64,000 nt of DNA from Aquiflexum lacus (lineage in GTDB: Bacteria > Bacteroidota > Bacteroidia > Cytophagales > Cyclobacteriaceae): the NCBI RefSeq assembly GCF_015476655.1, contig NZ_JABFHF010000001.1:186001-250000 (forward strand). The letters run 5' to 3'. The notes below the pieces were generated by a model. That model was not told the DNA's origin. It did not search any database and saw nothing but the letters and a program-made list of their open reading frames with translations. The stretch's first letter is position 1, and each line of letters begins with the position of its first letter. Shown piece by piece: positions 55,009-63,542 of this stretch. A program made the translations under genes and the position numbers.

Positions 55009-55785
55009 GTGAAATTCACAGATACCCATGCCCATATTTATTCCAAAAAATACGATGATGACAGGTCAGAAGTAATTAGGGTTGCTGGTGAAAATGGGGT
55101 GGAAAGCATTTATATGCCCAATATCGATGTGGAATCCATCGATTCCATGTTGGAAGCAGAACTGAAATATCCTGGGGTTTGTATTCCCATGATGGGACTC
55201 CATCCCTGTGATGTGAAAAAGGATTTTGAAAAGCAGCTTTATGTGATGGAAGAGTGGATTGAAAGACGGGAGTTTGCAGCAATTGGGGAGACAGGCTTGG
55301 ACCTTTATTGGGACAAGACTTTTTTTGAGCAGCAAAAGGAAGCTTTGAGAATTCAGATCGCATGGGCAAAGAAAAAGAAATGGCCGATTGTCCTGCATTG
55401 CCGGGAATCAATGGATGAAACCATAGCCATCATTAAAGAAGCGAAAACCGAAGACTTGAATGGGATTTTCCATTGCTTCTCAGGTAGTGTTGAGCAAGCC
55501 AAGCAAATCATCGAACTGGGATTTCTACTAGGAATAGGTGGCGTTTCCACCTATAAAAATGGAGGATTGGATAAGGTGCTGCCAGAATTGGGCTTGGAGC
55601 ATGTGGTGTTGGAAACTGATGGTCCGTATCTGGCACCTATACCGCATAGGGGGAAAAGAAATTCTCCTGAATATATACCGTTGATTGCTCAAAGAGTCGG
55701 TGACCTTACCGAAAGCTCATTGGAGCAGGTTTCCACCATCACCCAACAAAATGCGCATAGCATTTTTCATCATTTCAAGTCATGA
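55009..55785 (+). CDS. TatD-family metal-dependent DNase
   Basis: 258 residues from a GTG at 55009; the open frame extends 120 bases upstream into the repeat tract, but TatD homology starts at KFTDTHAHIYS. Metal ligands of the TIM barrel are seen in DTHAHIY, GETGLDLYWD, LHCRES, FHCFSGS and ETDGPYLAP. TatD proteins are 3'-5' exonucleases and also act on D-aminoacyl-tRNA-like or other substrates in some reports. The stop overlaps the next start by 4 nt, so it forms a unit with the asparaginase gene. Confidence 0.93.
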   Translation: MKFTDTHAHIYSKKYDDDRSEVIRVAGENGVESIYMPNIDVESIDSMLEAELKYPGVCIPMMGLHPCDVKKDFEKQLYVMEEWIERREFAAIGETGLDLYWDKTFFEQQKEALRIQIAWAKKKKWPIVLHCRESMDETIAIIKEAKTEDLNGIFHCFSGSVEQAKQIIELGFLLGIGGVSTYKNGGLDKVLPELGLEHVVLETDGPYLAPIPHRGKRNSPEYIPLIAQRVGDLTESSLEQVSTITQQNAHSIFHHFKS

Positions 55786-56858
55786 ACTATAAAATAGTAA
55801 GACTCAATACCGCTGCTAAGAGTGACATTACCTCCTCAGTGCTGATCATTTACACAGGAGGAACGCTAGGTATGGCCTATGATGAAACAGGCGCATTGGT
55901 TCCATTTAACTTTGGTCAAATTATGGAGAAAATACCCAATTTGACCAATTTGAATGTTGCCATCACGGTCATTTCTTTCCCCGAACCCATCGATTCATCC
56001 AATGTCAATATGCAGCACTGGATAGATATGGCTTATATCATTTATGAGAATTATGACAGCTATGATGGTTTTGTGATCTTGCACGGAACAGATACCATGG
56101 CTTATTCTGCCTCCATGCTGAGTTATATATTAAGGGGCCTGAGCAAACCTGTAGTGTTTACAGGAGCGCAATTGCCGATTTCAGCCATGCGGTCCGATGC
56201 CAGGGAAAACCTGATGACAGCCCTTGAGATTGCCACAGCCAAAGCCAATGGCAATCCCGTGGTACCGGAGGTTTGCATTTTTTTCAACCACATGCTGTTG
56301 AGGGGAAATAGGTCAAAGAAAGTTCAAAGTATCCATTTTGATGCCTTTGAGTCGGAAAATTACCCGGCTTTGGCAGAGGCAGGGATTATCATAGATTATA
56401 ATTATGCTGCGATCAAACCATTTGAAGAGGGTAAAAAGCTGAAATTTTACAACCGACTTGATAACAGAGTAATGGTAATTAAGCTTTTTCCTGGAATTAC
56501 CTCCAAGATTCTGGATTCTTGTTTTGATATTGATGGCATGCGGGGAGTTGTGTTGGAAACCTATGGCTCGGGTAACAGCCCCAGTGAATCCTGGTTTATC
56601 AATTCCTTGGATAGGGCTGTGAAAAAGGGATTGATCATTCTAAATGTTTCGCAGTGTAATGGAGGTCGCGTAATTCAGGGCAGGTATCAGACGAGCAAGG
56701 ATCTAAAAAAGATAGGAGTACTCAGTGGAGGAGATATCACTACAGAGGCTGCGGTTACTAAGATGATGTTTTTGTTGGCCAATGAAAAAGAGGATTCGGA
56801 AATCAGGAGAAAATTGATAACCCCGATGATAGGGGAGATGTCATTGATGGGAAATTGA
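55782..56858 (+). CDS. ansA: Type I (cytoplasmic) L-asparaginase
   Basis: 358 residues. It hydrolyses L-asparagine to aspartate and ammonia. Active-site threonines are in IIYTGGTLGM (Thr25 or Thr28) and LHGTDTMAY (Thr103, Asp104), with the family stretch GAQLPISAMRSDARENL after it. No signal peptide, as expected for the cytoplasmic type. It overlaps tatD by 4 nt. The region downstream leads into tRNA-Ser. Confidence 0.94.
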   Translation: MNYKIVRLNTAAKSDITSSVLIIYTGGTLGMAYDETGALVPFNFGQIMEKIPNLTNLNVAITVISFPEPIDSSNVNMQHWIDMAYIIYENYDSYDGFVILHGTDTMAYSASMLSYILRGLSKPVVFTGAQLPISAMRSDARENLMTALEIATAKANGNPVVPEVCIFFNHMLLRGNRSKKVQSIHFDAFESENYPALAEAGIIIDYNYAAIKPFEEGKKLKFYNRLDNRVMVIKLFPGITSKILDSCFDIDGMRGVVLETYGSGNSPSESWFINSLDRAVKKGLIILNVSQCNGGRVIQGRYQTSKDLKKIGVLSGGDITTEAAVTKMMFLLANEKEDSEIRRKLITPMIGEMSLMGN

Positions 56859-57039
56859 ATATAACCAGGTCTGTTATAATTAATTATTTGATCCTTACAG
56901 AATTAGATATTGATAGATATTTGATATTAGTAGATATTATAGATTAAGCGTGAAATCTGCATTCGAATTTTTTTGGGAGAAGTTTGCAAAGGCTTTTAAT
57001 TATGTATTTCTTTGCACTCCCATTTAGATGGGGACTAAT

Positions 57040-57126
57040 AGAGAGGTGTCCGAGTGGTTGAAGGAGCACGCCTGGAAAGTGTGTATACCCGTGAGGGTAT
57101 CGAGGGTTCGAATCCCTTCCTCTCTG
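57040..57126 (+). tRNA. tRNA-Ser (anticodon GGA)
   Basis: 87 nt with the long variable arm of class II tRNAs. Acceptor AGAGAGG (57040-57046) pairs with CCTCTCT (57119-57125), followed by discriminator G. The anticodon loop CTGGAAA gives GGA, reading UCC and UCU. The T arm contains GTTCGAAT. An integrase gene follows 370 bp downstream, suggesting that this gene's 3' end is an attachment site. Confidence 0.96.
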
Positions 57127-57496
57127 CTGAAATGGCTAACAAAACGTTCAAATTTGAAGAATTAAAGATTTTCCAGATTTGATCGAAATAAGTCAAAAAA
57201 TTGAAAAAGTGGATTTAAAGCGATTTTAAGCACATTTTCAATCAATTTTAATTCATTTTATTGATAAAAAGCCTACAGTCCACAAACTGTGGGCTTTTTG
57301 TTTTTGGTGTCAAAACCACCAAATTTTTCAAAAATACCCAAAATTCAAAAGCGTCATTCGTGGCGTTCTTTGGTTTCAAAAAAAAGACGCTTTTTAGGTG
57401 GTTTAAACTACTGAAAAACAACATGTTCAATAGCTGAACATCTTGTATTGGTTAGCATGTTTTTAGATATTTATTTAACCAATAAAAAACAACATT
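57127..57496. other. 370-bp spacer between tRNA-Ser and the integrase
   Basis: No gene is recognised. A terminator-like hairpin lies at 57266-57299: AAAAAGCC and GGCTTTTT with an inner ACAGT/ACTGT stem. This is where the left attachment junction of an island would lie. Confidence 0.6.
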
Positions 57497-58714
57497 ATGC
57501 TGGACAAAAGCTTTGGATTGATGTTTTTTCTAAAAACAATCAAAAACAGTAAGAAATCAGAGAAATACATCTACGCTCGAGTGACCGTGGATGGCGATTC
57601 TAAAGAAATCTCCACAAAAAGGGTTTGTGAAGTACATAAGTGGAATCAAGGGCAGGGAAGGGCAATGGGAAACAAAGAGGATGTGAGACAACTGAATGCT
57701 TTCCTGGATTCATTTCAAATGAAAATCCTTCAGGCTAAAATTTTACTGATGGACAACAACAAAGATGTGACTGCCGAAAACATCAAAAACATTCTCCTTG
57801 GGAAAACTGAAGATCGAAAAAAAATATTGGAGGTATTCCATGTTCACAATGAACAGGTTGAAGTCCTAGTAGGCAAAGGATTTGCTGCCGGGACCCTTCA
57901 ACGGTACAGAACCTCCTTGGAACACACCAGGTCATTTATACAATGGAAATTCCAGAAGGAAGACATAGAAATCCACCAGCTCAATTATGAATTTATTTCA
58001 GACTATGAATTTTGGTTGAAAACTGTCAGGAATTGCAGCCACAATACTACTGTAAAATATCTGGCAAATTTCAAAAAGATCGTACTCTCCTGCGTCAAAA
58101 AAGGATGGTTGATCAGGGATCCCTTCCTTGGATTCAAAATGATTAAAAAGGAAGTTGTCAGAGAGGTATTGAGTAATGAAGAATTGAACAGTATCCGAAA
58201 AAAGGAATTTAGCATAGAAAGATTATCACAGGTCAGGGATATATTTCTTTTTTGCTGCTATACCGGACTTGCCTATATAGATGTCAAAAATCTGAACAAG
58301 GAGCAGATCAAATTGGGAATAGATGGGGAACAGTGGATATTTACCCAAAGACAAAAAACAGAAACCCCAACAAGACTGCCTTTACTCCCCCAGGCCCTGT
58401 CAATTATCCAAAAATATATAAACCATCCATATTGTGAGAATATAGGATATGCATTGCCTGTTTTGAGCAACCAGAAAATGAATTCCTATCTGAAAGAAAT
58501 CGCCGATGTCTGTGGAATCAACAAACCACTGACCTTTCATATCGCCAGACATACCTTTGCTACCACAATTACTTTAGGGAATGGTGTACCCATTGAAACA
58601 GTCTCAAAAATGCTCGGACATAAATCCCTCAAACAGACCCAGCATTATGCGAAAATCTTAGATATCAAGATCAGTAAGGATATGGAGAAGCTTAGGATTG
58701 TATTAAAGGGATGA
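57497..58714 (+). CDS. Tyrosine recombinase (site-specific integrase)
   Basis: 405 residues. An Arm-type N-terminal region, a SAM-like core-binding domain (about 110-205) and a catalytic domain (about 220-400). Catalytic residues seen are H348-I-A-R351-H, His375 in LGHKS and the nucleophile Tyr384 in QTQHYAKI. The first catalytic Arg is absent: the box I sequence is Y255-T-G-L-A259, where most families have TGLR. The IntDOT integrase of Bacteroides also lacks it, so activity is likely. It lies next to tRNA-Ser and is the expected integrase of the genomic island extending rightward. Confidence 0.93.
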   Translation: MLDKSFGLMFFLKTIKNSKKSEKYIYARVTVDGDSKEISTKRVCEVHKWNQGQGRAMGNKEDVRQLNAFLDSFQMKILQAKILLMDNNKDVTAENIKNILLGKTEDRKKILEVFHVHNEQVEVLVGKGFAAGTLQRYRTSLEHTRSFIQWKFQKEDIEIHQLNYEFISDYEFWLKTVRNCSHNTTVKYLANFKKIVLSCVKKGWLIRDPFLGFKMIKKEVVREVLSNEELNSIRKKEFSIERLSQVRDIFLFCCYTGLAYIDVKNLNKEQIKLGIDGEQWIFTQRQKTETPTRLPLLPQALSIIQKYINHPYCENIGYALPVLSNQKMNSYLKEIADVCGINKPLTFHIARHTFATTITLGNGVPIETVSKMLGHKSLKQTQHYAKILDIKISKDMEKLRIVLKG

Positions 58715-59277
58715 CCGAAAAATATTATCAAAACGATTCAACCTAAAAAAATATTTACAGACACTTTTAGTGCAAAGGTAGGTTTAAGTAATTTCCGCGA
58801 AAACCATCTCAGTTTCTATAAAAAACCATCTTCTCGGTTAAGTCCTATAGATTCTAAAAATTTAGCCAAAAGTAGGCGAATGGTCGGGAGAGACACGGGA
58901 CATGGTCGGGAGATGGTCGGAGGGGGATGACCCAACTTTAATTTTTTTAAATCCTTTTTTAATTCATGATGTGATTTTCACTGGGAAGAAATATATATAT
59001 GCTAATTATAATCTTAGTGTTTTAAAGGATTTCAATTGAAAATCAAGTGTCTGCGAAAAAAATACATTCATTTTTGTCGCATTTTTTTTTATATTTAACA
59101 GCATTAATGATTCAATTTTTCTTTCTAATTGATTTATAGAACAGACTCAGCCCAAGGTGGTTTTTAAGTAAAATGTAGGGTTAGGATTTTACGGGATTCA
59201 GGTAAGGGGAAGAAGATTTTGTCCATAGAAAGATTAATTGTTATTTCTTTATTTTCAATTCACCAAATATTTTTAAT
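58715..59277. other. 563-bp spacer with a GGTCGGGAGA repeat cluster
   Basis: No credible gene. At 58881-58924 there are three tandem-like copies of TGGTCGGGAGA (58881, 58903 and a variant at 58914), much more GC-rich than the surroundings. The rest is AT-rich. The promoter of the phospholipase D family gene must lie in this spacer. Confidence 0.55.
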
Positions 59278-61023
59278 ATGAAAACAATAGCTTCAAAAAA
59301 CGGCTTTTCGGTAAGGGCCATTTCAGGAACAAGGGCAGTGATTCTTGCCATGAATTCAGAGGAAAATAATCTCAAAAACTTTCTTGGCTTTGGGATTGGA
59401 AGGAAATCTAGCGATAGGATATATTGGCTCAAAGGTTTCAAATGCTTTAAAGATTTAGTGCCAGATCCTAGTGCAGGACAAAGATTTTCAACCACTGAAC
59501 ATCCCGTCCAGGATTTTAGGTGGGGCCATTATTATGCCGAACCGGATACAGAATATACTTATGTTGTCAGGCCACTTTTCAAGCCGGAATCTAACGACTT
59601 TTCGAACCTGAGGCGAGGTACGGATATTGAAATCAAGATAAGGACCGAAAGCGAAACGACCGGAAAAAACTCAGTATTGTTTAATAGGGGCGCTATAGTC
59701 AGTCAGGCGTATGCAGATAATTTTGATGATGACATTCCTTCAGATCAATTGGAATTGATTTTGAACGATCCTGAAAACCCAAGAACAAAATGGCTTTCTA
59801 GAGGACTTTTGGAAGGCATTCTCGGTTTTATTGGGCAGGCAACTGATAGCAGCTATAGCCTTCATTGCTGCTTCTATGAGATTTCATATAGTCCTGTGAT
59901 CACTGCTCTTGTCGAAGCGGGTAAAAGAGGTGCTAAAGTCGAGATATCATATGAAGCTGGTCATTACCAGATATCAGGAAATGTAAGAAAAGAGACCAAA
60001 TATGGCATTTCAAATAAAGATGCCATAACCCCCTATCTCAATTCCAAAAACATGCATTTTAAAGAAAGAATACACCATGTTGCAATACCCCATAATAAAT
60101 TTATAATCCTTTGTAAAAATAACCGACCTGTGGAGGTATGGACAGGAAGCACCAATATATCCTCTTCCGGATTCCTTGGACAGAGCAATACAGGGCATAT
60201 CGTCAGGGACGTAAATGTGGCAGGTCTCTTTTTTGAATATTTCAATATGGTGGCTAAGGACTCATTAAGAAAAGACCTAAGGGCATTCTGTGAAACCAAG
60301 ACACCTAATCCCGGAGATACCCTTCCTGAAGGAACAACAGTAATCTTCAGTCCAAGAAGGGGCACTTCTATGCTAGACTGGTATGGATCCAAAGCTTTCA
60401 ATGCTAAAAGTTCTTTGATCTTTACATCTGCCTTTGGTGTTTCACCGGGACTTTCCAAATATTTTGACAACCAAAAAGAATACCTTCGATACATTCTCAT
60501 GGAGCAAAAAAGCCGTGGTATAGGGGTACAGGATATACTTGAAAAAGACCCTAATACCAGAATTGTCTTGGGTCAGGGTCTTGGAACTAGAGGATCAATG
60601 GGAAACTGGAGGAGGCTTCCTGGTTGGAATCTTGAAAACTGGATGAGGAGAGAGGTTCATTTTAGGACCAAAGGGTATGTGTTTTTCGTCCATACCAAAT
60701 ATATGGCCATTGATGTTATGGATAACAATCCCACAGTTTTTACTGGATCTGCTAATTTTTCACCTAATTCCCTTCATTCCAATGATGAAAATATGCTGCT
60801 TATTCAAGGGGACAGCGCTGTTTCTGATGTTTATACAGTGGAATTTTTCAGACTTCAGACCCATTTTTATTTCAGGCAAGTTGCCAATAGAATGTCAGAA
60901 TCTGGCACTAATGACCCGGAAATCAGGTTTTTGGATCCAACAGACAGTTGGGTTAAAAAGCATTTCACCAAAGGGAATTACCGGTATCTCCGAAGGGAAA
61001 TGATGGGGGCTCCTGTGACTTAA
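59278..61023 (+). CDS. Phospholipase D superfamily protein with two HKD-type motifs
   Basis: 581 residues, no signal peptide. The second HKD motif is complete, H472-T-K474-Y-M-A-I-D479, followed by TGSANFSPNS. The first is H272-N-K274-F with Cys instead of Asp at the +7 position, followed by TGSTNISSSGF. Members of this superfamily act as phospholipases, nucleases or phosphotransferases via a covalent phosphohistidine. The N-terminal 200 residues are not recognised. As an island gene it could be a nuclease or defence component, but no partner motif supports this. Opposite in direction to the terpene synthase gene. Confidence 0.85.
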   Translation: MKTIASKNGFSVRAISGTRAVILAMNSEENNLKNFLGFGIGRKSSDRIYWLKGFKCFKDLVPDPSAGQRFSTTEHPVQDFRWGHYYAEPDTEYTYVVRPLFKPESNDFSNLRRGTDIEIKIRTESETTGKNSVLFNRGAIVSQAYADNFDDDIPSDQLELILNDPENPRTKWLSRGLLEGILGFIGQATDSSYSLHCCFYEISYSPVITALVEAGKRGAKVEISYEAGHYQISGNVRKETKYGISNKDAITPYLNSKNMHFKERIHHVAIPHNKFIILCKNNRPVEVWTGSTNISSSGFLGQSNTGHIVRDVNVAGLFFEYFNMVAKDSLRKDLRAFCETKTPNPGDTLPEGTTVIFSPRRGTSMLDWYGSKAFNAKSSLIFTSAFGVSPGLSKYFDNQKEYLRYILMEQKSRGIGVQDILEKDPNTRIVLGQGLGTRGSMGNWRRLPGWNLENWMRREVHFRTKGYVFFVHTKYMAIDVMDNNPTVFTGSANFSPNSLHSNDENMLLIQGDSAVSDVYTVEFFRLQTHFYFRQVANRMSESGTNDPEIRFLDPTDSWVKKHFTKGNYRYLRREMMGAPVT

Positions 61024-61135
61024 CAATTTCACTGGGTTTCAAGTAAAACCTTTAAGAAATTAATATAAAGAGACGGTCAAAAGGAGAGGGGTTTTACCTA
61101 ATTTATTTGTTATTTTTAGGTGAATGTAAACCCTC

Positions 61136-62077
61136 TCACTCATACCTCCCAGTATCCTCTTTTGCCCATATCTCACAACCAAGCAACAAATTGTTAAAAG
61201 AATCGCAGATTGAATTCTTCTTCTCTATACAAATACCAGGATTGTTGATTAACTGATTTTGGAGTGATAGGTAGTCCTCTTTCAGGAGTTTCAGTTTTTC
61301 AGTTACTTTGGCTATGGACTCGATTCGGGTCAGTTTGAAATGGATTTCATACAAAAGTACTAGGTTATGGAAATCTCCTGTATTTTCCTCCTTCCTGAAT
61401 GATGCCAGGTCATTTGAAAGGCAGATCAGTAACAGAAGGGTTTTTCTCAATTGCTTTAATTCAGGTGAATAAAGCGTTGCCGGATCAATTTTATTGCTTT
61501 GGATAAAGGTCAGGTAATGAATGGCTATTTCAGCCCCAGAGCTATGCTTCAGTTTTTTCAGATAATCGGCCGGAAGGGGAGGGCTGGATTCAAGAAGGTT
61601 TTCGGATTCCCAGATACCTGCTTTGATAAAGTTCCTTACCATTTCACAAATGTTTTTTCCCGCTAATGCGATTGAAGCGATGTTGGAACTATGATTGATC
61701 ATCGAAAAGTCGGATAGCAAGCTATCCCAACAAAATACATTTTCTCTAACTAGACCAAATTCAAATTCTGAGAGCATGTTTTTCCAAGAGCCCACCCTTT
61801 CTGCTCCTTGAAGCCTATCTGCTCTATCATCTGCCAAAAAGAGAACCATAATCAATTTACTTATCGGAAGCAGTTCGTTAAGGTTGGCATTTGGATATAA
61901 CCTTGAAGCGAATTTGTTGAGATGCTGGTTTTGGGAATGGATTTTTTCCTCTTCATTTTTAAATAAACTGCAATCCTCAGCCCATTTATTGACTTCATAA
62001 TCCACAATTTTATAATAATGGTTGAGGACTTTAAATTCAGTTTGATTTGTGATAGTAGGTTTATTTATTGTTTCCAT
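61136..62077 (-). CDS. Class I terpene synthase
   Basis: 313 residues, the size of bacterial sesquiterpene cyclases. The aspartate-rich motif is D83-D84-R-A-D87, and the NSE triad is N222-D223-L-A-S226-F-R-K-E230. The C-terminal R311-Y312 pair is also present. These bind three Mg2+ and ionise an isoprenyl diphosphate, most likely farnesyl diphosphate, to make a cyclic terpene. The pyrophosphate-sensor position about 46 residues before the NSE Asn appears to be Lys177 instead of Arg. No prenyltransferase or P450 gene is adjacent. Cargo of a tRNA-Ser island; the product is unknown. Confidence 0.9.
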   Translation of the reverse strand: METINKPTITNQTEFKVLNHYYKIVDYEVNKWAEDCSLFKNEEEKIHSQNQHLNKFASRLYPNANLNELLPISKLIMVLFLADDRADRLQGAERVGSWKNMLSEFEFGLVRENVFCWDSLLSDFSMINHSSNIASIALAGKNICEMVRNFIKAGIWESENLLESSPPLPADYLKKLKHSSGAEIAIHYLTFIQSNKIDPATLYSPELKQLRKTLLLLICLSNDLASFRKEENTGDFHNLVLLYEIHFKLTRIESIAKVTEKLKLLKEDYLSLQNQLINNPGICIEKKNSICDSFNNLLLGCEIWAKEDTGRYE

Positions 62078-62401
62078 TCGGCATTACATTGTTTAGGGTT
62101 AAATTAAATCTTAATTGAGGGAATTATGCCCCAGACCTAAAATATTTAAAAGAGGATAGGAACATTAAAAATCCAAAAGGACTAATCCCTTAATAATTAA
62201 ACCTAATTCCAATAGGTATTTTATCCAAAAGTAAAGAGGTGAAAATTGTAGTATTTACTGAATTAGCTTATAGAAAATCAAATTCGGTAAATTCCTTGAA
62301 AAAGCGTTTGACTGGTTTTATAGCAGGTATCAATTTATTTAATTTTGAGCAAGCCAGTACCGGAAAAGAGCCTAGTTATGTATTAAAACCAAGAATTGTT
62401 T
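62078..62401. other. Divergent promoter region between terpene synthase and downstream genes
   Basis: About 320 bp, AT-rich. It should hold the promoters for the leftward terpene synthase gene and the rightward gene pair, but no consensus box is clear. A 63-codon frame (62239-62430, GTG start) lies here and is not convincing. Confidence 0.5.
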
Positions 62402-63001
62402 ATGCAGGCAATGACCAAAAAACAGCTTGATGTGCTTTATTCACATACCGGTAAATATTATTGGAGGTTTGATTCCTACGAAAGGAGCCGCTTCAATTTT
62501 ATGCTTCAGAATTGGGTTTCTCATATTGATATTGAAAGTGATCCTGTGATTTCTCTCAGTCTTTCTTTTACACCAAACCAAGGTGAAAATGTTGGGCCCA
62601 AGCTTTTACTAAGGGAGATTGAAGGGATGTCCCAAAGTATCTACCTTAATTCTGATATAAATTGGGTTGAAAGAGAGGCTCCTGATTACCTCAATAGTTA
62701 TTGGGATTTTGACTGTTGGTTGTTTTTGCAAGACAGGATCAAGTCCTCAATGAGGTATAGGGTTGCATCGATAATTGAATATGCGTTGTGTACCCCACAG
62801 AAGCTTTTGTCATTGGGTATTCCTGCCAGCAGACAAGGGGTAACCTTAGGACAACTAGTGAAATTAGCCTCATTCAGTACAAAGAATGAATTAATGAATG
62901 TCCCTAAATGTGGGGATAAGGCAGTCAATGCATTCTTGGACGCTCTTTCAGATGGTGGTTTAATGATTGATCCAAATTTGTATAGAAATGGAAATAGATA
63001 A
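62402..63001 (+). CDS. Unrecognised protein with a C-terminal alpha-CTD-like domain
   Basis: About 199 residues from the ATG at 62402; ATG at 62411 is also possible. The N-terminal part contains MTKKQLDVLYSHTGKYYWRFDSYERSR and resembles no family I know. The last 60 residues (LLSLGIPASRQGVTLGQLVKLASFS, then VPKCGDKAVNAFLDALSDGGL) follow the helix-hairpin-helix pattern of the RNA polymerase alpha-subunit C-terminal domain, which binds DNA and activators. It could be a regulator or a small DNA-binding factor. It overlaps the next gene by 14 nt. Confidence 0.6.
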   Translation: MQAMTKKQLDVLYSHTGKYYWRFDSYERSRFNFMLQNWVSHIDIESDPVISLSLSFTPNQGENVGPKLLLREIEGMSQSIYLNSDINWVEREAPDYLNSYWDFDCWLFLQDRIKSSMRYRVASIIEYALCTPQKLLSLGIPASRQGVTLGQLVKLASFSTKNELMNVPKCGDKAVNAFLDALSDGGLMIDPNLYRNGNR

Positions 63002-63542
63002 CTACAATTCCTTCGTTTTGGAAAGGTATAGGAAAACAAAATTCAGATTTACTAATTATAAAAGTGGTGAATTCTATTTTTTACCCATTTGTAAAAACAA
63101 TATTTTAAATCATGAGATGATTTCTTTTCAACCAAAGGAAGATACTAAAATTCTTCCAAAAATGTCTTTTTTGAGGATTCTTGCCACTGCAAAGGAGTTT
63201 CCTGAAACAAACTTGGACAAAGTTTTCCTTATAAATCCAATTGAGGGTTTGGAAATACACTGGTTACAACCGTTTAATGAATTTTTAGAAGAAGGCAGAG
63301 AAAGCAAAGGTTTTGAGGTTATGGTATATCTTGAGAGGCTAGTTCTTTTAAGCCCGTTTTTTCAAATCATTCCCAAGTTTGAGGATCTAAAGTTTTATCA
63401 AGCTGTATATATGATCTGTGAGACAGACCTGCCAATGTTTGAAAAGGTAACAGGATGCTTTAGCAAAATGGTTAGGGAAGAATTGAACCAGATGGGAATT
63501 TTCCTTAGAGGGCAGGATAAACATCATCCATCGAAGATTTGA
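62988..63542 (+). CDS. Unknown island protein
   Basis: 184 residues from the ATG at 62988, chosen because it overlaps the previous stop codon; the frame opens seven codons earlier. The sequence (RYRKTKFRFTNYKSGEFYFLP, QIIPKFEDLKFYQAVYMICETD) has no motif I recognise and no membrane segment. It is coupled to the alpha-CTD-like gene and ends tail to tail with the Crp/Fnr gene, overlapping it by 38 nt. Role unknown. Confidence 0.6.
   Translation: MEIDNYNSFVLERYRKTKFRFTNYKSGEFYFLPICKNNILNHEMISFQPKEDTKILPKMSFLRILATAKEFPETNLDKVFLINPIEGLEIHWLQPFNEFLEEGRESKGFEVMVYLERLVLLSPFFQIIPKFEDLKFYQAVYMICETDLPMFEKVTGCFSKMVREELNQMGIFLRGQDKHHPSKI

Noticed and set aside
62239-62430. Possible small gene upstream of the alpha-CTD-like gene
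   Set aside because: Needs a GTG start, overlaps the next gene by about 30 nt, has no recognisable motif and lies where divergent promoters are expected.
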